DNA of 64,000 nt from Montifringilla adamsi. Taxonomy: Eukaryota > Chordata > Aves > Passeriformes > Passeridae. The notes under the pieces are model-generated. The model was not told the DNA's origin, did not search any database, and worked only from the letters and a program-made list of their open reading frames with translations. This document shows, one piece after another, positions 37,726 through 51,480 of this stretch; position 1 is the first letter of the stretch; each line of letters opens with the position of its first letter. The stretch is from contig JAGGNK010013558.1 in NCBI GenBank assembly GCA_017590115.1, positions 15,656,932 to 15,720,931 of the forward strand, given 5' to 3'. The position numbers and the translations under genes were made by a program.

Positions 37726-40700
37726 CATTATATTTTCTAGCCTCAAAATGTGATACAACATTAAAAATGTGGTGAGAGTCTCACTTACATAAATGTTAAT
37801 TTATGGATTGTCCTACCAAAGAAAGTAAAGCATCTCTCCCAACTCATCTTCCTGATTTTCTTAGAAGATACAACAGCTCCAAAGTAGATGAGAGCTGCCA
37901 CCATCCATGACCCCTTGGGCTGAGAACTGTATGAAAACATAGAAAAGGTGTTCTTAATCCAGAATGACATAAACTACAGATGAAGTATGTGTGAATACCT
38001 TCGTGTAAGGTGACTGTATGTATGTGCTCTTCAAAATGCATTTTGGGTGTAGTTGAGAATAGTAGTGCACACAATTCAAAGTTACCAGGAATATTAAAAC
38101 AGGTGGGAAAGGCACAGAAGAGACAAAGGAAATTGTAGATAAAGGCAGGAAAAAAGGAAAGATGATAGATGTGGAGACAGCTAAGAGGATGACAGGTGTG
38201 ACAGGCAGGATGAGGTAGGACAAATCCAAATGGTTCATTAGATGGAAAAATGCTTCTCTGGCATTGTACCTTTAGTTTGTTTCTGCACAGTGCTGTTACA
38301 GTTCTTTTTCTACTGCTACTACAAATGCAGCGCTGAAGTTCTCTTGATTAGTTTTTCCCCCCTGTGTAAGGTGTCCTTTATGCTGTGATGAGATCATTTG
38401 TGTATTAGTTCATTTTAATCTTTTCAGAAGGAATCCAGGAACTGCGGTGAGGTCATGGCTGCAGTAATGTCTAAAAGGATGGTTTTATAGAGGAGGGGAG
38501 GAATATTCCTCTCATTTAGCAAAACTGTAACAAAATTTGTGGCTCTCAAGTGTGTTGGACAAGTTAAGGTTTGGGTTTTTTTCTTTTGCGTGTGTTTACA
38601 AAGGACAGCCTCCTTCATATTCTCATTTTTTCCCTAAGTATTGCATAAATCTAATAAAGGTTGCAGACAAAGCACCCTATAGAGCTCCACCTGAACAATC
38701 CTCTAGCATCATCCCAACCCATGGCACCTCCCAGTCTTACTATGAAGAGAAGGGTAAAACAACCCAGACTCCTCTGATGGCCTGAGTGTCCTCACATCCG
38801 ACCTTCTGTACCATTGAGAAGGCAGATGCCTCACTGAAAGCATCCTTGTTCCCACCTCTTTCAAGGAGCAAAATCCTAGGGGCACCCCCCAGGGCCGTGG
38901 TATCACTCTTTAAGATGACATATTTGTGCCTCGTGAGTCAATGGAGCAATGTCAGGCATGAATTTGGACCGTGACATTTCAGGTAATAACGCGAAAAATA
39001 AAAGTGCCAAAATTTCACTGTTACTCTGATTTTCACCTCCAGTCTTTTCCACTCTCTGTGGACATGACAAGACTTAATGATATAATTCTGGAAGGTCTCT
39101 GGATTGATTTAGTACTGGAAGGAGACATGTAGACAGATAGAATCATGTGCCTTGCTTTACCATGGCCAATGTACTATACTTTAATACGTTCTAGTGAACT
39201 TTAAAATCACTCCCCAGCATGCATTGGTCAGAGGGGTTATTCTGAGTGTGCCATTCTCCTGGATCCTTGAGATCATTCCCTCTGGATCTGTTGGATCAAC
39301 AACAGAGTGGTGATAACAAATACACTGCTGCTTTAACCCAGCACTGTGCTTTCCCCCTCTTTGCTAAGTGGATTTGTGCATACCAAGAGTTACACTGCTC
39401 CTCTTTTAGCAACTTCAGGGCATTAGTCATGTGCTCAAAACCAGTTCCCCTTTCATATCTAGAGACCAAACATCTTGGATGATCCATGGGACACAGAAGA
39501 CGCCACAGGCTTAGTTTTGCTCCAGGGGTTTGAGAGATTTAGTTACCCAGAGAGGAGTGGGAGATTAATGGTGCTCGTTGATGGTGACAGGGACCTGTGT
39601 GCTCTAAATCCCATCACAGGCAGAGAAGAACCCACCTCTACACACTACTAATATGCATAACTATGGAAAGGCTTTTAAATAAAAAAGACTAATTAATAAT
39701 GCTTAGTGGTCTAGGTGTCTAAGAATGAATTGTCAGGGATTTCTGCAGGCTCAGGGAGGTGGGGAAATGGGTTAACATTGCATTGTTTCAAATTACAGGG
39801 TTTTAGAGTGTTTCAAACGAGATGCAGAGAGGGTTTCCACACCAGATTTGAGACGTTTGCTCTCTTTTATTTGTACTCAAATTTCGGCTTCAGCTCACAT
39901 TGTCATTCTACCCAGGCTGCTTCCCAGACCAGCTAATTTGTCTACCTGTGTTCCATTTTAGGCCTTGGTTTTAATTTGAGGAGGATTCCTGCTAATACCA
40001 AAGACTGGATAGGACATCCATTAAAAGTCTACACAGCAATTGAAATGGAAAATTCCAAAAGAAACCCTATTAGAGTTTTTCTCCATCAAATCAACATTAC
40101 AGACTTCTTATGCATTTCTTAATTAGACATTGATATTAACTGGACTGTTGCATGATTTAAATCTGGCTCTTAATCTCAGCTATTCTATGCTGCTGTAGTT
40201 TTTATGACATCCAACTAGTGACTGCTTTATGCATTAATCTATCTGGAAAACCACCTTCACATTTTTTTTGTCTTTTTTTAGAAGAATAAAGGCCCCAAGA
40301 AGGAAATGAAAGCTTTTGGGTTCAGCCATTAGTAATTTTCTGCTTAGTATTTGAAAAATTGCTTATTTTAATTGCTTCATAGAAGAAAAAGATATCAAAG
40401 CTAACGTTCTTTCTCTCCAAACTTTGTAATTATTTCTCTCAGACTCTTATTTGAAATGCCTTGAAAGGATTTTCATTGAAATGTAGATTTCTTCTCTTTC
40501 AAAAGTACTTTTATTCCCCCGTGCTTCTTTCCCCTTTTTTTTTTTTTTCCTATTGACTTCCTCTCTAGATTTAGAGCAAAAACATAGTCTCCAATGTCTG
40601 GACACTGCAGCATGTGTCACACAGATGTCCCTAAAGTGACATCTTCTTTAAACCTAACCTTCCCATGGCCTATAGACTGTGCTGACAATTTGCCTTAGGT

Positions 40701-43700
40701 CTTAGTCTGGTACCCTTGGGCTTCCTCCAGGGATAGCAAAGAAAAGTCATAGGTATTATAGGGGTTTGCCCTATCTGCTCATTCTGAAATGTATTGTGTG
40801 ATTTGCTAATTAATATCACCACCAAAATTAGGAATCTAATGGAAAAATTCTATAAATGTGAGGGTGTCAGTGAGCTGAAGCCAAGGCACAGGTAAGCCTT
40901 GTATAATTTTGGGTTTTGTTTCCAGCAGAAATCCTGAATTATTATAAATTCCTGTAAATCCTGAATATCCTAATCCAGAAGGGAATTTACTAACCAAACC
41001 CTATAGTTAGTTCTGCATTGTATTTAAATGTCAGTAGCATAAAGCCTGAGGATCATGTTGGCCTCCACATTAATCCTTCACACCAATACAGCAATAGTAG
41101 CAAGAAGTTCTTTATTTCACCTATACATTTTCAGATAGCATTATTTACTAATAGATTATGATCTGGTCAAAATGATCTATACATTCATTACATCTGGAGT
41201 GGGCTTTCATAACTCACAGGACCTGAGAATGAGGCAAAACTCACATTTGTTTATAGTGCTGCAGTTCTGCTCAGCAAGAAAAGGTGCAGAGAAAACACTG
41301 TCCTAAGCACTTGTGGTCTGCTCTGAGTCCCAGGTGATTTCTCATGCCAGCTCACAAATATCTTTAAGAGCCTCAGAAGAGTGGGGACCTGGCTGCCTCC
41401 GAGCCACCTCAAAATGCAGCTGTTCCCTTGCAAATCAGTCACCCCACGAGCCTCCTGCAGCCATGGCTGAGGTTATCTCCCAGGGGAAATCTTCCCAGTG
41501 GAACAAAACATTTCGAGAATAGAAGATGGAAATGAAGCTAAAGCATTCTCAATATCAGATTTTGCACACTTTTTTTTTTTTTTGCAATAACACAGAAGGA
41601 AGAAAGAGAATAAGAAAATGAGTTAGAGGAAGATGGAGAGAGAGATGGTCTATTAAGCAAAGCTACTTTTTTACTCTCTGAATTTACGGTCCTGATAGAC
41701 ATCTTTTTTCAAAATTACTCATTTTTTATATTCAGATACCACAGCTTTCAGTACTAGGTCCTAGATTTGTCTGGACAGATTACCCTCTTATTTCCACAAT
41801 GAAACTTAATTATCCTTTTTATGTCTTCAGATACTTCCAGTTATTTCCTGAACTGTTTCTGGAGACAGAGAGCAGCTGATGGGTCAGTCAGTGAAGTAAA
41901 TACTGTGCATCCCTACTGTTTTTAAAGTAAAAGCCCTTTGGCCCCAGGTCTTTTTGGAATATTTTGAGGGCTAGTACAAATAATTTGCTCAGATCTAGTT
42001 TTCTGAGCTTTTTCCTTTCTGTGACTAGGCAGAGACTCATCATTTTCTCACCACCTTTCTGTGTATTACTTGGAAGCATCTAAATGTGACTAACTCACCT
42101 GGAATCCGTAGAGGGATATTTGAATGCGTCATCTCTGAGACAAGAATAACTCCTCCTGAAATCCAGGGTGGAATTGACTGCGTGGTTTCAAACACCCCTT
42201 CCTGTACCCCTGCTGTTGCAGCAAGAAGGAATGCATCCGAGTACTTAAAGCCCAAATGAATAAATAAATTAGTTCAAAGCAATTGCTGGAGCACAGAGGG
42301 GTGTGGGAGCTGCTGGTATGGAGTAGTTACTGGATTTTAGCACACTCTAGGTTTCTACTGTAAAGAAACCTGTAACACATGATCCACTGTCACTACCTTC
42401 TGTCTGAGCAGAACTAACACAGAGCAGTCAACATGAAAATGTCACCTAAGATAACCCAGGACCTGCAAATACTGAACAGAAAATTATAATGAATATCCAT
42501 TCAGACTTTGAGAGTTATTTTTCAGCTTTTTTTTATTTTTTAAGTCTCAGTTGTTCAAATTAGAAAGTAAAGTGTTACAACTAATTAAAATATAAATTGG
42601 CTAGAGAAAACCACCCAAATCATCAGGAAGCAGAGAGAGAGCACAACTGGGCATGTGTTATAGAATCCTTTATGAATTAAGTGCTAAATCCTAAAGGGCT
42701 GACCTGGCAAAATAATCTTAATATATAAATAGAGCAGGTGTTGCTGTGGTACCCAGGTACACTTTACTGGGTTGAACAAGTAATGGTCAAATGCAGCTTA
42801 ACTAGGCTGGGGTGAACAACAGACTTTGTATGAATTTTACATATTGTATACACCCTGAATTAAACAAAATTTCTCTTACCCTGGCACAGTATTGACACTG
42901 CAGTCACATCTCTGCATGAAAGTTTCTTCTTCCAAGTCCAACTCATGACCCCAGCCTGAAAGCAGGAACCAGGATGGTTCAGTATCACTGAGTCTGTCAT
43001 ACCAAAACCAGAAATTAGGATGTCACTGCGGTATAAAACACAAGTTTCTCTGTCACACCCAACCTACATTTTCTCCAGATGAGCTCATCATACTGGGTTT
43101 CCACTATCCTCAGAGAACAGATAATCTGTTTCCTATAAATACAATAAAGAGTGCTTCAAATGACATTTTTTCAATTCATTATTTCGGTGATTCAAAATAA
43201 GTGCGAAAGGAAAAGATGCTGAAAGCAACAAGCAGCAGGAGCCCAGGACTGAGGAGCTCAGGAGGCTGAGTCCCCATTTTTGCTGTTGATGGATCCTCCC
43301 ATCTCAGACCTGTCACCTGAACCTTCAGCCTGGGTGCATTTACCTGCCTCCACAGGATCCTGCAGCCCCATGTGCTGCACAATAAACTGGGTCCTGATCT
43401 CATCTCTGCCCTCACTCCCTGCAACTGGAAAAAGAGATAAAAAAATAATAATAATTCCAGAATAATTATGTATTGTCTTTATAGTGAAACAGGCTTTGAG
43501 CATGGTGATCTCTCCACTGGGAGAAGTCCCATTTAAAAAATCTCCCTGGCATAAAAATGAATTGGATCCTGTTACATGAATGGCCTGTGTTTACTATTCT
43601 TTTCACTCACCTTCTAGTTGTTCATTTTCTGAGCTGACTTGTGCCTCTTCCTCTGCTGTCAGCAGGAATTGGGTAACAAGAACTTGCTGGAAATGGAGTG

Positions 43701-46700
43701 GTAAACAAATAAACAAACACAGAAAAGAACCTGCTGACTTGGCAGATGCACTATTACAACCAAGATGTAAAACTATCAAACAAAAAATGCAACTCCTGAA
43801 TGTCTCATGACTCACATCACAAACAGTAAGGAACGAAACTGAAAGAGGATTTTAATCAGTGATAATGAATTTGGAACAACACTGGATTTTCAGATCATAG
43901 GAAGATCAGGACAATTCTGGGTTGAATTCTTGGTTTGAATCAAATATTCTTCTTCCAGTAGCCATCAATCACTACATCCATTATCTGTAAAAAGGCAGTA
44001 CTTGGACTATCCCAATAGCAATGACCACTCTACTATAACCAAGAAAATCAGTCAGCATCTTTGCTCTAGGGTAAGGAAAATATTTGGACACTTCAGGAGC
44101 ACTCATTTCTCCTCCCAAGAGCCCAACACCTCTAACTGTGTTATCAGGTCTCCTTGCTTCATCTGTTTCAATTTTGAAGCTCTTGGAAAAGGTAACAATT
44201 CACAACTGCTGCAATGGTCTTGCCCCAGGGAGATGGACAAAACAGCAGGGCAGAGGCAGAAACACCACAAGGAACCTAACGGATGTTTTCTTGGGAAAAA
44301 GGGGAGATTAATTAAAGGGGAAAATCTGCTGGTCATTAAGTGTCCTGGAGCAACTATTGTGACACTGAAGCAGTGAGTTTCTGTGTGGCTTTAAGACATC
44401 TGCCCTAAGGAAACATTTGCAATTGAAACTGTGTCCTCTTTTTCCCAAGTCTCGGATTCCCATGGGCCAGCAGTTGCCTTGCTAAATGAAATGCTTCTTT
44501 AGGGAGACTGGCTGGCCCCAGGGATTGGTAATGCAATATAGAGCCTTTCATCTCTCACCCATGAACCCAAGTCAAACAGAGTTTGGTAAATGGCCAATAA
44601 CCCCTACCATTCCAGGGCTGTTTGGAGACCTGTGCGAAATGAGGAGGGTCATCTCTGTGTCTGTTTACTAGAAGGCAAGTGTCAACTTCACCATAAAAAA
44701 GGACACAGTTACTACTCATTATCACCCAATTTAACATTCTGAAGACAAGAGAATGAGCCTGGAAAACTCAGCCATCTTCTGACCCAACCATGGCGGTCCC
44801 AGTACATCAGGGCTTGAAGAACATTAATGAGGACAGTTGCATTGTAGCAAACCAGGCTGTGCCTCTCCTGCCAACAAGAAATCCAAGTCTGGGCTACTTT
44901 CAGCTGCATGTGATTACAGTCCTTCCCAGACCCACGTGGAAATCCACAGGACTCAGTCCAGTTTTTGGGTGCATCAGGCACTAAAGCACAACCATGAAGT
45001 TTGCAGACTTCTGCAAATCTGCATTTATGGTATAAAATATGCACAGGCAGCTTGCACAGGGGCCCAGAATCCAGCACTGATAGAGTTAATGTGCTGAGAA
45101 GCCCTGCACTGAAAGGCTCTGTTCCCTCACCCATCGTGAATATAGTGTTCTGGTTACCAAAATAGCTGTATTTGGAAGGGTTGAAGGCCAGAAGCTCACT
45201 GCAGTACCCACTCTTGCCCTATGCACTGCTCATTTTAAGGTCAGACCTTTAGCATCAGGAATCTGTTAGAAGAAAGAGGAATCGCTTTAAAAGTTGTTGC
45301 CACTCTGGGGATTACCCTGGAAGGTCTGAGAGGGTAAAGGAAAGGGCAGGGGCAGATAAACACTTGGCCACATGAAAAATCAGCTGCCCCTAAATTTCAA
45401 TACATCTGCATAAACCTCCCAAAACTGCAACCAGCTTGTTCTTCCTCAGTGTCCCTGGTCACCTCTCTCATTTTGCAGCCCTTCTCATGCCACAGCAATG
45501 CTAACTCTGTCGTTGTCAGCTGAGTTACTGTTTAATCCCTCCTATCTTGATTAATTGCATTAAATTGGTATACCTATGTTAATTAAACAGAAGATGGCAG
45601 AGGCAGCTTTTACTTCTTGTTCTTTTGTGTAGATCATTTCCCAGGGTTTCACAGGTTGTGAAAAAATAACAATACAGACACACCACACATCATATTTCAG
45701 CACAGTTGATAAAGCTATTTTACTCATACAGTGGTCCATGATTCTTTTTGCATATCTCAGTATAGGTTTAATTACCACGCTGCTGCTGCATGGCAGCTCT
45801 TCTCACTTTTTCTTTTTTTTTTTTTTATTTGTATTATTTGCAAGTCATAATCATGTTTTCCTGTCATCCCCGAGCAATGTGCATGCGTGCGTACAGGCAA
45901 ATGCCAAGCCTGGAAAGGAAATTTGATGCGTGTCCATGAATTAGAGTTTTCAAACTTTGGCTGAAGATTAGTACATGTAAACATAGCTCTGCCCCCTTCA
46001 TCTTGGATAATTGGTCACAAATGCTACTTGACACTTCTCAAATCAGACACTTTACATACTTCTGAGCATAGCTGAACTTTTTTGGCAGGAATTAATTTGC
46101 TTTGCAACTTAGCTGCTCATTCCTGGCCCGATCCCTGCTCCAGTGATTTCAGGGCAATGTTCTGCCAGTGTGAGGAGCATAGAGGCAGGACCGGATCTGT
46201 TTGCTAGCGCAGACGAGCCCGGCTTTGTTGACTGCCTCAGAAAAACAATTACTGCAGCTAATGTTCTGCCCTTTGCCAGCCTTGATTAACATGGGGATTT
46301 TTACCTTCAGGCCCCTCTTTCTATTCCAATTACTGAGCCAGTTACAGTGCATCAGGGGACACCTCAAAAGAATGGGGAAGGCGATGTAGCATCACTAGAA
46401 AATGCAACTTTTGAGGCATCAAGACCCTTCCACAGCATTACCAGCTTTATGAGAGATGGTCACAGACACCATCCCAGGAGACTCTCTCACTTTTTTTCCT
46501 GCCCCTCCTGCAAACAGTGCACGCTCCAGCAGAGAAGGGAAATCCATTTCTGGAGTAGGGATGGAGTTTGAAGCAGGCACAGAATTTTGTGCTATTAAGG
46601 AGCCCCCTGTTTGCTCTGACAGTTCAGCATGTTTACTCACCGTGCACCAGTACTGCGAGAGCTGAGCAGACCATATGCTCACTTAGAAGGGCTGCCAGGT

Positions 46701-49700
46701 CTCAGGGAGCACTACTGTGCCTATTCCAGGAGGACTTTGGGGCAAGAACACATTCCATAAAGGATTTCACTAGGAATATTGCATTTTATCTGGTGATTTA
46801 TTTCTGTCCAGTCTCTGGACTAAGTGGCAGATTATCAGCATCTCCATGTCGATCTATGAATAACCAGTGGAAAATCTAATTTGCCCTTTATTCACTGGGA
46901 TGTTGATAAGCTGCAGCATATTAAAAATATTTGTCAGTTTGTTCTTCTCAGCTATCAAGTGGGGTATGTGCCAGCGTGCCCTCCTCATGCTGGCTGCTTC
47001 TCCCAGAAAATGGAGAGCAAATGATGAAACAATGTCGGTTCTAGAAGAGGGTGACCATTTGCATGAGTTATTTTAGAATTATTGCCTTGCTTCTAACTAA
47101 AACTTAAATCTATAAATTAGATTGAGCTCCTACCTGCAGAAGCAAAGGGTAGAACTTTGTGCAGTGCTTCAGGTGTAGAGAGGAGCAAATCCCTCGTGGT
47201 GCACTTGTGTTTCCTTGTTTCTCAGGGCTTCGTGCAGCTCAAAGCACTGATGAGGAGTAGCCAAGACAGAAACAGTCCCCACCTCTGGCCTCTGGTGACT
47301 TGTGCCATGACCAAGAGCTGAGCCACAGCCCAGGGCCAGGGAAACAGCTGCATCAGCCACCTCCCTGAGTGCTTGGTCCCCAGGCTTCCAATCACCTTCT
47401 TGTGATGGTTCATCCCTAGAAAAGAAGGGTAGCTCATGTTATCAGAAATATGGCAGATTCACTGTGGAGAAGCAATAATTGCCCCAGGATTTGCTGGGGA
47501 ATCATTCAAAAAAAAGGCATGGCATGTTAGTATGTCTTGAGTTTTAATAGATTCATACTTTAAAATAAACAAATTGAGACGTATTTTGCTTCCTTCTGTT
47601 TAACTCTGATATTTGAATCCCTGTGGGAGTGGTGGGTATGATATTTCTAGGTGAACAAGGCAACAATTGGCCAAGAGATACAGCACAGCTCTAAAGTCTG
47701 AACTAAAGAGGATGTTTGGTTTCCATTACTACTATCTATCACTATAAATTTAGCTTTCAGGTCCTAGACATTTTAAAATAACATGTCTAGTGTTGGAATA
47801 GGAGACTATCAGAAAAAGTGAATTACAGGTTACAGGCTTCCAGGATTTGCAGTAAAAGAACTATTACAGTAATTACACCTGTAGAGTACTCATTTATGTT
47901 GTTATTAGGGGAAAGGGATGGGAGAATTAGGATGTATGGAAAGAAAACATTGCAGAAGGAGAGCTAAATAGTTTAGCTGGGACAAAGAGCTATGATGGCT
48001 CTTGGTCACACTTGTGTTTTCAGCACTTGAAGAGCCATGTGCATGTAGACCTGCAATGTCCAGGGATTTAGGTGAAACCACTCTAGATCACCAATATCTG
48101 GTACAAATGTACACAAACCTCAGCCCCCAGGAAGGCCCAGCCTCACATCCAGCCCCCAGACTGGGAGCTGATACCTTTTTGTACCATTGAACATCTCCAT
48201 GGTCTTTGCTGGGTGCAAATGGGGATTGACCAAGTGACTCCATGAGCTCCACTCTTCAGAGATAAAAGTCCTTCCCCATCCTCAAAGAAGATCAAACCCA
48301 GATTCTTGAACATTTGAAATGAGACTAGAATAAGGAAAAACAAAATCTTTTCAGGGGAGAGGTGAATCTCCATTTTGACTCATTATTTTGTCAGGGCTAA
48401 GTGGCCATTATTAGTCCATAGGTACTTGCTGGTGTAAATCCATTGTGTCACATCCTGGATGTCATTACTTAAAGTCAGCAAACTCATGCTTCAGTGGCTG
48501 AAGATTTGCTTGCTTAATGCCTGGTTTCATCAACAAATTCAGGCTGGCAATGACATCCTACTTGTCCAAGCTAATATACAGCCTTGCACTGTCCTTGTTT
48601 CCCTTCCCATTCAAACTTATGGCTCTGTGTCAGTGTCTACCAAAAACCAACATTACAGCTGGAGAGAATGAAGTGATGAATGAACATGAGGTTTGCATGT
48701 AGATAATTAGAAGTCCGGCTGGGTAGATCACATTATTTAATGTACCATCATTATGTTTGTATTTTAAAAGCATTTAAAATATATTATTTCTTATATTACT
48801 CCATCTCTTCAGTGCTCCGACTCCAGGGATGAATTGTGCTGTGTGTTTTGGTAGAGATTTGTTTTCTAAAACATGATGGATCTCAAATCATGGCTGTAAT
48901 AAGTGAGTTGTCCTTACTTGAGGAAACTCTTGTGTCAGGAGTAAAAGTCCTTGTTTGGCTGTGCTGCAAGAAGCAGGATGATATTTAATTATGACAGCTG
49001 AAACTCATCTCCAAGTGCAGACAATATTGATTTGTTCTAATATAGAAAAGGTGGAATTAAAAAGCTGGTTTATTTAGAAATTTACGTATTCCTAGAAATG
49101 TCTGTTCAGCTCATTTTTAAATTTGATTTCTTATCCCAGGTGAATTACACTGCATTTCTGAATCTCAAGAACTGCCTGTGCCTGATAACAGCTGATCGAA
49201 GTACCAGCATAATTCAATTGCTTTGATTGTAAGATTTTTTTTGCTGCTTTATTAGACAATGGTGTTTGCAAAACAGAGGTGAAGAGAACCAGAGATAGAA
49301 TTGCAGCCCATAGTTGGTGCATGAGACTTAATATTAGGATAGGACCACGGTCTATAAGGTCAGTGGCAAATGATACCAGCTAGCAGGCAAAATCAATGCC
49401 TGGTTCTGAAAAAACAACAGCAAGGAAAATCTGTGCCAGTGTCCCAACATGACAAATGAACTTGGGCAAGTTGAAGATAATCATGATTATTTAATATTCC
49501 ACAGCTTTACAACTTGATACTCTGTGGACAAAAGATCAGAAGTCTGCTGAATCCAAAGTTTTGAATCTTTGGGTCAATATGCTTCTCATGTCTTCAACAT
49601 TGTTTAATTTAGGAGGAAACAGTTCTGAGCTAAGATAAGATCTCAGACAAAATTGACGTGGACTCACAACATGGCCTAACATAACAATTTAATCTATCCT

Positions 49701-50588
49701 GTGCTTCCCCTGAAAGAAGGCTTAATAACTGTGGTATGATTTCACCTGCTGCTTCTAACATTTGCTCATTCTTTTTTCCTGAGCAAATTTGGATTATCAG
49801 ATGGCGAGCAGCTTTGTTCATGGTAGACAAACTTGAATTCATTTAGGATTAATAACAATAGGTTCAATCTTGGATTCAATGGCAGTTCTTAATGAATGGA
49901 GTCTTTGGAAGATAAATGTTTGTTTGTGTGAAAAGAGAAATAATTAATTCTCCATTTTTCTGGGTATGAGGTGATTATAGTACATATCACAAAATGTTTT
50001 CCCTGTGTTTCCAGACCTGCGTATAAGAACTGCAGGAATGTTCCCCAAGCCCCAGCATTGCAGATATGAGCCATTTTGACCTTGTCATTTCAAAATCTGA
50101 AGTTTTGCAATGTATTGTTTGTGTGAGAAAAAAAATGTATCTCTTACTCACAGTACTCTGAGGTCCTCCTGGTGATCTGATGCAGGGCAGAGAGGAGGGA
50201 GGAAGGTCCACGTCGCTGCGATCCATCAGCAGCCGTGGGTCAGCACAGGGTTACTTGGATGAAGGAATCAAGGCTGCATCTGGATTTTGGCCCAATCCTC
50301 ACCATTGTCTTAGACATGGGCATCTTCCAAATTCCTGTGGGAAATCCCATGTTCTTCATTACTGTCCCTGTCTCTTGGGAAGCAGCTGGAGCCCACGCAA
50401 CCACCGTGCCCAGCCAGGAGAGGCTGCGCTGCCCAGCACCCGGTACCCGCTGACCTCAGGAGGAATTAACAGGCTTCAGCAAACGTACCCTGCAGGCAAT
50501 TTTACCCTGGAAAAACATCACCCACATTGCTAGAGTTTAGGACAACAAATTAGAGCTTTTAATATGCACTGGCCGCTTCCCCACCCCC
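37726..50588. other. Long non-coding stretch with few landmarks
   Basis: I found no gene, no clear interspersed repeat and no RNA gene here. T runs occur at about 40537-40549, 41571-41583 and 45818-45834. Frames of 70-140 codons (for example 44712-45134 minus and 44002-44376 plus) overlap frames on the other strand and show no similarity I recognise. A possible weak MIR-like stretch near 43970-44010 was not convincing. Confidence 0.6.
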
Positions 50589-50670
50589 NNNNNNNNNNNN
50601 NNNNNNNNNNNNNNNNNNNNACCCCATCCCCACACCACCACCATCCCCCCTCCCAGCCCAGTAAGATCCA
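50581..50670. other. Assembly gap (32 N) inside a C-rich low-complexity tract
   Basis: N run from 50589 to 50620, flanked on both sides by CCCCACC/CCATCCCC-type sequence. The gap is most likely a polymerase- or coverage-limited C/G-rich simple repeat of uncertain true length. G-quadruplex potential on the minus strand would explain the drop-out. Confidence 0.95.
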
Positions 50671-50859
50671 GTTGCTTAATTCCATTTGAAATCACCCGGG
50701 TTAGGCACCTAAATAATCTTGTCCTTCATGCCTGTCAACATCTTGAGGCACCTAACCACCTTTAGAGATGTGGTGTGAAAGCTTGTGAACGATGCAATCG
50801 AGGAGGGAAACAAAAGACAAGTATCCCTATTTGCTGCCCAAGAATCCACAAAGAATGCT

Positions 50860-51480
50860 GCTTCAGCTCTGCTCTGATTTCTAATTAGATTATGAGTGAT
50901 GTAGGACTCTGAAGCCAAGCTGGAGTTTGTGCTAGCACTTTGCATGTATGAATGACAAAGGGACACCACTTTCATATTGATTTAAGCAAGCCAGTGGAAG
51001 AATGTTTAAACATCAAGTGCTTGATGTCCCAGTTTGCCAGAGCACCTGGAAATATCAAATTAATTCCAGGTGTTCTGCCATTAAGACAGGCTTGCTGCTT
51101 TTACAGCCACACATACAAAATGTGGCTCCCAGTTCCACAAATAAAAACGGAATGGTTTCTGCTCCTAATGCCTCGATAACTCCGACATATTGCAAGTTCT
51201 GGAAAGAATTTTAATCTACATAGTTTTTTTTTAAATGGGAAGGGGAGTGAGGGGGAAAGATTTTAAATATGCTGCATACAATTTGTGATGGTCATCTCTA
51301 AAATGCAGCTCCATTATCCTTTTCCATTTGGAATGAATGAGGCTAATTAATTTCAGGCCATACTTGATGAGGTCAGCACCATACGAAGGGTGCGTGCTAG
51401 ACATTGCTAATCTCTTTCAGCTGAGAGTGATGAATTAAAGATGAAGCATTCCTTTGCAGGCCTAATTTAGAATGTATATC
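50860..51480. promoter_or_regulatory. Candidate regulatory block with an 18-bp palindrome and many homeodomain words
   Basis: It contains TCTAATTAGATTA (about 50880-50892), an exact inverted repeat ACATCAAG-N2-CTTGATGT (51010-51027) and TCAAATTAATTCC (about 51055-51067). GGCTAATTAATTTC (about 51341-51354) and GATGAATTAAAG (about 51429-51440) follow, with TEAD-like GGAATG and CATTCC words nearby. It lies directly beside the assembly gap. The motif density is unlike the surrounding DNA, but conservation is untested. Confidence 0.35.

Noticed and set aside
43250..43420. Possible solo LTR, suggested by an AATAAA word in GC-richer sequence
   Set aside because: No terminal TG...CA boundaries, no target-site duplication and no second copy were seen.
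43970..44010. Possible MIR in reverse orientation (ATTATCTGTAAAAAGG)
   Set aside because: The match is limited to about 16 bases around a common word and the flanks do not follow the consensus.
44712..45134. 140-codon minus-strand frame, cysteine- and tryptophan-containing
   Set aside because: It looked briefly like a small secreted protein, but there is no signal peptide, no regular cysteine spacing and no similarity I know, and plus-strand frames overlap it.
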